Shown piece by piece: positions 1 to 8,817 of a DNA stretch of 64,000 nucleotides; position 1 is the stretch's first letter, and each line of letters starts with the position of its first letter. Location of the stretch: contig JALBYF010000041.1 of NCBI GenBank assembly GCA_023212725.1, positions 1-64,000 of the forward strand. The letters are read 5' to 3'. The DNA is from Tranzscheliella williamsii (taxonomy: Eukaryota; Basidiomycota; Ustilaginomycetes; Ustilaginales; Ustilaginaceae). The notes below the pieces were generated by a model that was not told where the DNA came from, made no database searches, and saw nothing but the letters and a program-made list of their open reading frames with translations. Both the position numbers and the translations under genes were made by a program.

Positions 1-645
1 AGCTCCTCATCTGCACGACTTCAATCGGGAGATGTAATTTTTTGTTTCAGCATGCAAATCGGGAAAACGGGGTTGTGTTAGCAAAAAGGGGGGGTCGATG
101 CATAATTTTCCTTTATCTTTAAACCTTTCGACTTCGACAGCGAACTACAAACGGATAGTATTGACTTCATTAGGTACCAGTAGCCGCTGCACTAAGGTGA
201 CGTCTACGTGACGCCAACTTCTAACAATGAGTAGTGTGTATGGAAATGCGCAGTTCCGACTACCGGCTCGTGTACAACATGCGAGACGAATCTAAAGGAT
301 CCCATTCTTTCGCCCGAGACGCATTTCCGATTCTGTCGGTCGAGAGCTTTCTTAGCTCGCAATGTGTATAGCCTAGCGCTTTCGGCGCGATCGTCTTCCA
401 ATCACATCACCATCTTACTAGCCACTCGTTTTGCTCCCTTTGCTTTCTGTGCCTGTGTTGTATCGTCCATGTCACCGTGAGCGTGCCTCGAAACACTGGC
501 AGGAAGCCTTTCTCCGTTAGGTTGGAATACCATTGTCATTCACCTGAGGAGCTCGCCACCGTACGGCAAATGAGATCTCAACACCATCACACATCCTTCC
601 CGCAGCATCAGCTGGGTCAAGAGGGGTGTCACACCACCCATAACG
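1..645. other. 5' flank with no gene
   Basis: No supported coding sequence. The stretch is more AT-rich than the genes around it and holds only short incidental frames. It probably contains the promoter and leader of the large gene that starts at 646. Confidence 0.5.
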
Positions 646-3600
646 ATGTCCAGCGACTCACAAGGAATCGTGGGGGACACCCTTGACGCCAAACTCTCCG
701 AGATCGTCCGAGTGCATATCGGAAGGAAGCATTCACTTTTGCTCACAAACATTGCAGCTTTGTACTACAACAAAAACCCAGAAGATGAGAGAAGCGTACT
801 GGTGGAAACTTTTTTACCATGGTGTGAAAGACTCTTGCGAGATCTTGCCACCTGCTTGACGGAGTTACCTCCCATGTTCGTACACAACACATGGTACACC
901 AAGACTTCAGCGCGCAGGCCATGGCGATCGGTCAGCAAGATCGCAGCCTGCGTAGAAGAGGAGGCTAGTAGCATGGCACAAGCTGCCGGATCTGCTGGAC
1001 TAGCTGAGGGGGACTATGTCTCAGCGCTGAGACACTTCTTGTGTAACGCCATTGAACCGCCTCTTGGGAGGCAAATCGAGGGTCAAACGGCGGTCACCGT
1101 TCAGCAGGACTTTTCACTGCCATTGCAGGGATCCGGGGCTTCGCTCTTAGAGATGTACCTTGTCTACCTCAACAAGTTCATCAACACCGATCTTGGCGAA
1201 CTCAAGCTCTATTCTAAAGCATTTCCAGTCCTACAGTCGTCTGGTACGGGCAAGACCAAGACCGTAGTACAGTTAAGCGCCAGTCAAGCTGGCCTTCTAG
1301 TATGCACACGCGCTCAACAGTCCACCGAAAGCCAGTCTTTTCCCCCAACCGACAAGCTGGTGACCGACTACTTCTCTCCACCTTGTGAAGATGAATACAT
1401 AAAGCACAAGAGGATTGCTTGCTGGCTCGGAGCTTACTGCAGTGTGCTTGCCGCTCACCTGAGGAAATGCATGCTCGGGACCGGCTGTTTCAACGCCACT
1501 GACGAAGGGCTACTAGGGGCGCTTGCGTCCCTGCACAGCGCCGAGCAGCTATGCTGGCGCAAGGCAGTACGCCATTTTGCGCGGGCAGTCCACACGGGGC
1601 CCGATTTCTTGCCGGGCTACCGCTTCTTTCCGAATGGGGTCCACGAAGACGACGTCTGCCACGAAGGTGCGCACAACGCACAGGGCCTCTCGGACTGGGA
1701 CTCCTCATTCGAGGCCGTATCAAGCGATGGATCGGGTCATGCAGGCTCGGAACCTGTAGAAGAGGAAGGCGCCCGTGTCTTATTACAGGCAGAACAACCG
1801 CAATGCAACCGTCTAGGTCGTGGCTTCCGAACGCACTTGCTCGCCAAGATTAGCAAGACCGCCTCCGACCTGCTCCAGGACCAAAATGACTCGAAGATCC
1901 TTGAGGCCTATCGCCGTGGCATTTCTCGGAAGAACGCCGACGCACAAGGCACACGGATGCAGTTGAGCGACGTTGCAAACCAGCTTGCTCGCCTCTACAT
2001 CAAGCCTTCTTTGGACAAACTAGAAACACTTCTACCCGAGACACTGCACGAGGATAACATTTTCTTTCTGGCAATCGACGAATGTTCGTCGATATCGCCC
2101 GTATTGCCGACCATGCGTCGTCTGTGGCGCGGAGCTTCCCCACAGCGGACCTGGATCCTCTTCATTGACACAGACTCCAACATTGCAGCTCTCTCCGGGT
2201 CTGTGGCGAGACTCGCGTCGAATCGGCTAAGCGAAGATTCCTTGGTCAGGTTGGCGCCACCCTTCGTCACCTTGCCACTGAACGTTGGCTTCACGGAGGG
2301 GATACAAGACTTCAACTCAAGGCTCTGGAGCCAACAGCTGAAGTTCGTTGACCTATCCGAAACACTTAGCAAGCTAGGAAGATCCTTGTGGAACACTGGC
2401 CTGTATAAGCATGTCGGTGGCGAAGTCCCACGGCCTCATTTGAACAACATTCTCCTCAAGTTGCTGGGTCCACAAGTGTCGCAGGTCGAGTGGCCCGCCC
2501 AGAAAGAGACAGCCGCGCAGAGCCTGAAGGGGTTGCAGGTCATGGCCATGGTCGGGCAAAGAGTGCCTCTGACGTATGCGGGCCACCAGGGAATTCACGC
2601 GCAAGCAAAACCTTCCTTCCTGCAGCTGCAAGTCTCGCTTTACTTGCGCTGGGTGCTCAAGGTTTACGATTCCGTGGATGCATTCGAGACCTCTACGCCA
2701 TCCGAGCCACCGCTGTCACTCGCCGTTGCATCACTGATGCGAGGCGCGAGCAGCGTGGCAGTTGACGAGTCGATGGTCATGTGGAGCAATGCAATCACGA
2801 TCATAGCCGACGCACGCAGCACAGTGGGTCTCATGCTCGGGGAAGAAGGGGAGGAAGGTTTGCGCCTGTTGTTCTCCATTGCCGCAGACTACGTGGCGGC
2901 GTGCGGCCTCGCCACCCGCTTTCGAGATATGGGGGCGGCGACGCTGTCTGCCGAAGAATTCTACGTGCGGAAGTGCCTTCCGATCTCGCTGTGCGACTGG
3001 CTCCAAGCGCTGTTGCCACTTTCCAGTGACGAATACTGGGGCTTGCGTGGCTGGGCAGCCGACTACTATGTCAACTTTACACATTTCGTCAAGCTAGATC
3101 AGTCTATCCGCCCCAATGGCGATAGCCGAGGCGGGCTAGGAGCGCAGAAGCTAGCTGGCTTCTGGGTCAGCCAAGCGGCCGTCATTGGTATCAGCAACCA
3201 AGGCGGTTGGGATGCACTGATTCCTATCTACAAGTCGGGCAGCCAGCCTACGTTAGTTGACGCGTTCGACCCCCGCAAGCTTTCGTATGTTGCCGTCCAG
3301 GTCAAGAATCGTGTCACGGATGTCACCGCGACTCGTTACTTTGGCCCCGACTGGCTACCCGATACGACAAAGCAGGACAACACGTGTCTGGAACTCTTCA
3401 TTGACCTGCGCTCTCCGATTGCGGCGCCGGCGTATGAGCTGCTCCCAACACAGAAGAATGGACCAAAGGTGAGACACCACCTGACGGTGAGCGGGTTCGG
3501 CGAGGAAGTGTTCCCGATGATGCAGCGGCTTCTGCCGGAGGCACGACGCGTGCTCCCCCTACTCTTCGGCTTTGCGAGCTCGCACCCAGAGCAAGACCCT

Positions 3601-4005
3601 GGAACGAGGATCAACAAATCTTTCAGCACGCTACGGGCGAAAGACAAGGTGATTTGGGAGTATTTCCATCGCGTGCAGAGGCACGTCAGCGGCTATTACC
3701 CGGATTGGCTGACAGACACGGACTCAAAGCCTCCTTCAGCGCCTCGAAGGCGAACCAAGAGGTGGGCCGACACGCAGGCCACCGCTGGGCCGTCGAGTGA
3801 ACAGGCGACCGTGGGACCGTCAAAGAAACAGACCATCGCGGGGCCTTCCGCCGACACCCAGGCCACCGCGGAGCCGTTACAGAAAAAGGTCACTGCGGGC
3901 CCATCAAAGAAGAAGGCCACCAGGGGCCCGTCCGCCGACACCAAGGCCACCGCAGGACCGTCAAAGAAAAAGGCCACCGCGGGGCCGTCAAAGAGACAGG
4001 CATAG
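646..4005 (+). CDS. Putative P-loop NTPase with C-terminal restriction-endonuclease-like domain
   Basis: Intronless frame of 1119 aa starting at the first ATG. A Walker A-like segment, LQSSGTGKTK, lies near residue 197. A Walker B-like segment, IFFLAIDECSS, lies near residues 471-481 and is followed by a second hydrophobic strand ending in IDTDS. Near residues 860-888 the pattern WDALIPIYKSG followed by YVAVQVKNR fits a PD-(D/E)xK nuclease fold with QxK as its catalytic core. The last ~80 residues are a repetitive basic tail. From memory, this NTPase-plus-nuclease layout, including the degenerate QSSGTGK P-loop, occurs in fungal proteins related to Crinkler (CRN) effectors and other NTPase/REase conflict proteins. 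No signal peptide is visible. The coding frame is secure; the function is inferred. It could instead be a lineage-specific ATPase whose nuclease half is inactive. Confidence 0.7.
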   Translation: MSSDSQGIVGDTLDAKLSEIVRVHIGRKHSLLLTNIAALYYNKNPEDERSVLVETFLPWCERLLRDLATCLTELPPMFVHNTWYTKTSARRPWRSVSKIAACVEEEASSMAQAAGSAGLAEGDYVSALRHFLCNAIEPPLGRQIEGQTAVTVQQDFSLPLQGSGASLLEMYLVYLNKFINTDLGELKLYSKAFPVLQSSGTGKTKTVVQLSASQAGLLVCTRAQQSTESQSFPPTDKLVTDYFSPPCEDEYIKHKRIACWLGAYCSVLAAHLRKCMLGTGCFNATDEGLLGALASLHSAEQLCWRKAVRHFARAVHTGPDFLPGYRFFPNGVHEDDVCHEGAHNAQGLSDWDSSFEAVSSDGSGHAGSEPVEEEGARVLLQAEQPQCNRLGRGFRTHLLAKISKTASDLLQDQNDSKILEAYRRGISRKNADAQGTRMQLSDVANQLARLYIKPSLDKLETLLPETLHEDNIFFLAIDECSSISPVLPTMRRLWRGASPQRTWILFIDTDSNIAALSGSVARLASNRLSEDSLVRLAPPFVTLPLNVGFTEGIQDFNSRLWSQQLKFVDLSETLSKLGRSLWNTGLYKHVGGEVPRPHLNNILLKLLGPQVSQVEWPAQKETAAQSLKGLQVMAMVGQRVPLTYAGHQGIHAQAKPSFLQLQVSLYLRWVLKVYDSVDAFETSTPSEPPLSLAVASLMRGASSVAVDESMVMWSNAITIIADARSTVGLMLGEEGEEGLRLLFSIAADYVAACGLATRFRDMGAATLSAEEFYVRKCLPISLCDWLQALLPLSSDEYWGLRGWAADYYVNFTHFVKLDQSIRPNGDSRGGLGAQKLAGFWVSQAAVIGISNQGGWDALIPIYKSGSQPTLVDAFDPRKLSYVAVQVKNRVTDVTATRYFGPDWLPDTTKQDNTCLELFIDLRSPIAAPAYELLPTQKNGPKVRHHLTVSGFGEEVFPMMQRLLPEARRVLPLLFGFASSHPEQDPGTRINKSFSTLRAKDKVIWEYFHRVQRHVSGYYPDWLTDTDSKPPSAPRRRTKRWADTQATAGPSSEQATVGPSKKQTIAGPSADTQATAEPLQKKVTAGPSKKKATRGPSADTKATAGPSKKKATAGPSKRQA
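3775..4002 (+). repeat. Degenerate in-frame repeats encoding a basic tail
   Basis: Inside the 3' end of the preceding gene, a unit of roughly 8-9 codons encoding variants of TAGPSKKKA is repeated about eight times. Some copies are interrupted by a longer ADT(Q/K)ATA spacer. The copies differ at the DNA level, so this is an older expanding minisatellite and not a fresh duplication. The tail is rich in Lys, Ala, Gly, Pro and Ser and should be disordered and positively charged. Confidence 0.8.
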
Positions 4006-5054
4006 TGCTACGATTCCTCTCCCTGATACGCGCAATCCGCCGTCACCATGTATATCTAACGTCTATGTCTAGTATGCAATCGAAGTCAGCCAATGTACAA
4101 GCCTGGCAGAAGCAGAGTTGGCTTTTGTCAAAATACTGCCAGCCTTCGTTTCGCTTCGGCTGCCCGTTGAATCTGAGCAGCCCTTTTTCCATGCTTTTCC
4201 GGAGACTGAATTGGCCCCTTTACTCTCTGCTTGCTCAAGCTGTGGTTCTGCGGTACTACTGCCATCATTTCATAGACCATAGCCGCTCCTCCACACGATA
4301 TCTTGCCTTCGTAGCCCTCTCCCAGATCTACTAAAAAGTAACAACTGAGCTGCACAGGCCTGCATATATACATATATTGCGCTGGTACACCCGCCCGTCC
4401 TGGAATACTGCCGTTCATTCACATGGACTTGCCCCTGTCTCTACATGGTCCCGACGGTTTGCCGTGCTGTGTCAACTGCTTTGTGGCAGGTTTGAGAAGG
4501 CCGTATCTTGCCCTGCAGAAGAAAAAGGCGGAGAGGTGCGCCCTTCTTTACTGTGTATGTAAGCGCACAAACGGCGAGGCGAGGATCATCAACCGAGATG
4601 TGGGGCATTTCTATATGTCAAACCAAAATATACGCCGTCGGATCCCGTCATTCACGTCAGGATATGGAGCTGGTTGCCGCCAAATACCAGTCCTCGTTTG
4701 AACTGGTAATCAGCGTATTCACAAAATAGTATAGTAGGTACGGCTGTGAAAGAGGAGAGCGTTTGCAGAGCCGTGTCTGCCCAGTAGCGGCTTTCGCTCT
4801 TTTGTCGGTAAGGATGGGTGGCTACCTCCCGTCTTTGGCAGCTTCTCACGCGGTAGATCCAGTCGGCCGCCGCACTCTGCAATGACGCTGCCAAACCAGC
4901 GCTGTCAGAGTGTGGTGACTTGCTCGCTACCGTTGGTCCGCTGCCGCTTGCCACCGTTGCCCGCTCGGTTACCGCTAAGGTATATGAAGCAGCCAGGAGA
5001 CCAGCCTTCCCGCCGTGGCGCCTCCGTCGAACCTTACTTTCCCAGTCGTGTATC
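4006..5054. other. Intergenic region, no gene seen
   Basis: About 1.05 kb between two genes on the same strand. Short frames occur on both strands but none has family resemblance or a coherent start. The reading frame of the downstream gene extends upstream to about 4920 but contains no ATG before 5055, so this part is read as 5' leader. Confidence 0.5.
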
Positions 5055-6295
5055 ATGTCGGCCACCGTAGATTCGAATGGGATGGCAGCGCCCCCGGTGG
5101 GTGCCGTCGGAAAGACTACGTCAGCACCTGTGCGCAAGAGTCGCATGGCGGCGACGTGGCACAAGCAGCCCATCTCCAAGTATAGCTGGGCAGAGAAGCT
5201 GCTGTTGCATCTGCACATTTTGCAGGATAAGCCGGATACGGTGCGGCCGCCGGTGCACGACAAGGAGGAGCCGGTGCCCGTCTATCCGGTCTGGAGACAG
5301 CATGCGTTCATTGCGCCGCGTGCCTTGGCTCCGCTCGTCGCGCATGCTGCGTTCACGTATTCGACGGGCGTCAAGCTGCCAGCGTACGTCGCCGGCCCGC
5401 TCTACTTCCTCTACTTTCTCTGGTACGGCACGCGCCTCTTTCGGGGCTTCGGCGAGCTGACCAAGCTGTACGGCTGCTTTGACGGTAGTGTCGAGCGCGA
5501 CGGTATTCCCGACCTCGACACCACCCACGTCGTCATCGAACTCAGCAACGTTATCCTCCTTCGCGCCGTGCTTGCCTTCACGGTGATCTATGACCCGGAT
5601 GCGCCGCTGCTGCCGCTCCGCTCGCTTGCTCTCCTCCCCGTCAATCTGTTCGTTCACGCCTGTGTGCTCGACTTTTACTTCTACTGGTACCACCGCCTCA
5701 TGCACGAGGTCAGCTTCCTCTGGCGCTTCCACCGCAAGCATCATACCACAAAACATCCCAACGCCGCGCTCGGCGCTTATGCCGACCACGAGCAGGAGCT
5801 CTTCGACATCCTCGTCATCCCCTCCCTGGCGTACCTCACCTGGCCGGTCGACTTCCCCACCTGGTGGTGCTGTGTCGTTTACCTGCTTTACATCGAGTCC
5901 GGCGGCCACTCGGGCATTCGCGCCTACTTTCAGAATCCCGCCACCTGGTTCCTCCGCTACATTGGCTGCGAGCTTTGTCTGGAAGACCACGTAAGTACCG
6001 CTCCGGAGCTCTTTCTTTTCTACCTTGCGCAGAGCTGCCGCTGACCACGGCGAGACCGCATCCTCTTCACGCAGGACCTACATCACCGCCAGGGTTGGAA
6101 GAAGTCGGGCAACTACGGCAAGCAGACACGACGTAAGTGTTCCGCTCTCTTGTCGCGCGTTGGGTGCCCTGCTGACCTCTTCTGCCGCTGCGATTCTGCG
6201 CACCAGTCTGGGACACGCTCTTCGGCTCCACCAAGCCGCGCCTCGAAGGCCCGCCCGAGAAGCTCGATTGGAGCCACAAGGGGATTTCGATGTGA
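5055..6295 (+). CDS. Fatty acid hydroxylase / sterol desaturase superfamily protein
   Basis: Three exons, 5055-5990, 6075-6132 and 6207-6295, give 360 aa. Both introns have GTAAGT donors and keep phase. This is a di-iron membrane enzyme family: the three His boxes are HRLMH and HRKHH in exon 1, and HDLHHR formed across the first splice junction, which strongly supports that intron. Hydrophobic stretches before and between the boxes fit an ER membrane protein. The family hydroxylates or desaturates sterols, sphingoid bases or fatty acids; the substrate cannot be told from the sequence. The start at 5055 is the first in-frame ATG. Without splicing the frame would end 17 codons past the donor and lose the third His box. 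Confidence 0.88.
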
Positions 6296-6821
6296 TCCGG
6301 CACGCCGCCCGCGCCACTGTAGCTCTCCAATGCAATCTAGACGTCTGCTTACTCTTCACTGTCGCTGTCGCGGTGGCGGGCGCGGTGCGCGCGTTCGGTG
6401 CGGCTGTGCTGTTTGTGCGATTCGGCCGGGAGAGATGGCGGGTGACTTGCACGATGGCATGCGTATATGTTAGAGCGCGGGTCAGCTGGGCGCCAAGCGA
6501 CACGGATATGCGGCGTGCCGCCAACCGCCCTGCACCCGGCTTGGGTAGCGCAGAGCGAGCGCCGCGGCGGCGTGGCTCGGCCAAAGGCTTGGCAGGTGCT
6601 GGTGCGCTCCGACACGGCCACGACGCGGGCCTGCGACGGTCGCTGCGACTCTGACGGCGAGCTCGGACTAAGGCGGACGGGCTGTGCCTTGCTCCACATC
6701 CATTTGTGCTGTTTGTGCTGTCTGGCTTTCCCGCTTGGCTATGTGACTCCGCTCGTCGAGGAACGGCCGCCGACGCTCGCCTCTCCGCCACCACGACCGC
6801 CGCCGCAGCTGACCATGAGAC
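6296..6821. other. Intergenic region, no gene seen
   Basis: GC-rich spacer between two plus-strand genes. Long antisense frames run through it, but they have no start context or family signature and are attributed to base composition. It probably carries the promoter of the arrestin-like gene. Confidence 0.4.
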
Positions 6822-8606
6822 ATGGCTCGAGCAGCTCAGCCGTTGCAAGGCCCCGCGCCTCCCACCCTCAAGACCGTCCATGACTATCCGAATAAGAACG
6901 GCAATGTCCATCTCCAGTGCGTACTGTCGCTGTCGCCTCCCGCCGAGCGCGGCACTTACTGACTTCGATCTGATCTCGCTGCTGTCCCGCCGCTGCTGTG
7001 TCCGTGGCGTGGAAGCAGGATCTACACCTATCCGCAGCGCTTCCCGACGTTCATGGGCGGCAGCGCAGAGCGCGGGTGGGGCGCGCTGGCGGGGTGTGTG
7101 GAGCTGCGCGTGACCGAGGCTGGTGGCGAGCGTGTGGCTGCCGTCAAGCTGACCGTTTCGGCAACGGTGAGGACGACGCTGCCAAAGTCGGCGACGGCGG
7201 ATGCACCGGCTGCTCTGCACGAAGTTGCGCCGGGGGCTGAAGAGAGCAAGACGAAGGAGGTGACGCTGCTGACGCTGGAGCGGGTGCTGTTCGAGGCGCG
7301 GCGGGGCGAGCCGGATAGCGACGTGTTCGCGGCGGGCACGCACACCCTCCCCTTCTCGATCGACCTGCCGCTGCACGGGGATCCGAAGCGGAAGCAGATG
7401 CCGCCGCTGCTGCCGCCGTCGTGTGTGGTTGAGCCGCTGCTCGTCAGCTCGGCGGACGCGCGCGCGCGCGCGGCCGGGCGGCGCTTCGGGGGAGGCCCGC
7501 CTGACGTGCGCCCCAGCTGGGCGAGCGTCAAGTACCAGCTCAAGCTGACGGTGCAGCGGCCGGGGCTGCTGCGGCGCAACGTGCGCGTGTACGCCCCCTT
7601 CGTCTACCTACCGCCGCCGGCTGCGGCACTGGCGGACGGGCTGGTGCAGCGCCGGGCGCAGGCGGTGCAGATGGCAGACGTGGTGCTGCACGGCCAGGGG
7701 AGCAGCAGCGACGTTTTCGGTGTGGTGGACTGGGCGACGAGGAATCTCCCCTTCCGCCTGTCGCCCAGCGCGCCCGCAGCGAAGAAGGGGATGCTGGCCA
7801 AGCTGTTTGGGGCGGGGCGGGGGGGGGTGGATGTGGCCGAGGCGTGGAGCTTGAGCATGCCGCGCGGGGGTGCGTTTGCGCTGCGCTCCGCGATCCCGTT
7901 TGTGGTGCGGTGCCGGACGGGTGCAGCGGTGGTGCTGGCGCGCGCGCCGCTGCGCGCGACGCTGTACCGCCGCGTGCGCCTGCTGGATGGCGCGCGCCCC
8001 GTGGCCGTCCAGCACGAGCCCGTCGCCGACGCCGTGCTGCGCTACGCCGCCGAGGCCCCCGGCAGGCACCGCCTCAACGGCCTGCTCACGCTGCCCCCCG
8101 CCTGCGTTCCCTCCTTCGCCACCCCGCGCCTCGCCCTCGACTACCAGCTCGCCCTCCTCCGCCCCGACGGTTCCTTGGTCCACTCCGAATCTGTCTGCCT
8201 CGCATGTCCTCCGCCCGTCCAGCCGCGCTTTCCCTACGGGCCGCCCGCACCTCCCGCGCCGCTTCCCACGTCTCGCTCCACCCCGCCGCCACGCAGTGCG
8301 CGCGCCCCGCGCCCCGCCAGCACGACCCCGTCCCTCCGCTCCCGCACACCGTCGGTTGCTTCCTCCCACACCGCCCCCGCCCGGCCCGCACCTCCCCCCA
8401 AGCAGACCACCCCACGCCGCACCCGCGCCAGCGTCCGCCCGGAGAAACCCCACCCCCATCCCCCACCACCCCCTACCCCCGCACCCGCGCCCGAACCGCT
8501 GCCCGCCCGCACCGCACCCAGCGACGACGCTTGCACGGAAGACATGCAGCTCGACCTCCCGCCGAGCTACTTTGAGGCAGTCTATGGCGACGACAACGCC
8601 GACTGA
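6822..8606 (+). CDS. Alpha-arrestin-like protein with C-terminal PPSY motif
   Basis: Two exons, 6822-6916 and 7019-8606, give 560 aa. The intron has a GTGCGT donor and GCAG acceptor and joins ...VHLQ to IYTYPQRFPTF in frame. The body looks like an arrestin fold: a beta-rich N-domain with TLPFSIDLP and SVKYQLKLTVQRPG, then a second beta domain with LRSAIPFVVRCR. A Pro/Ser/Arg-rich disordered stretch follows, and then LPPSYFEAVYGDD near the C-terminus. PPSY fits the PPxY motif by which alpha-arrestins recruit Rsp5/Nedd4-type ubiquitin ligases to plasma-membrane transporters for endocytosis. The first exon is the weaker part of the model; a start at 7053 would give 517 aa. Target transporters are unknown. 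Confidence 0.75.
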
Positions 8607-8817
8607 CCCTGTCCCCGCCCCTGCACACACCGCTAAAAGAGCGCAACGCCCCCCAGCCGGTGCCGAAATCGACTCGCGAAAAGACGGAAGCATAAAACAG
8701 CTGACAAGGTCTATTCTGTACATGTGTATCTAGGCAGCGATGCCGCGTGGGTTCTATACGGTAGAGTGCGAAGAGCGGGAGACAAGGTCCGTGAGCAGAG
8801 GGCGGTGGGCAGGGCGG

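Noticed and set aside
6078..7376. 432-codon minus-strand frame
   Set aside because: It overlaps the hydroxylase 3' exon and the arrestin gene. Its Arg/Ala-rich composition is what GC-rich codon bias produces on the antisense strand, and no family signature was seen.
7608..8723. 371-codon minus-strand frame over the arrestin gene
   Set aside because: Low-complexity Gly/Arg/Ala translation that mirrors the Pro-rich arrestin tail; an antisense artefact.
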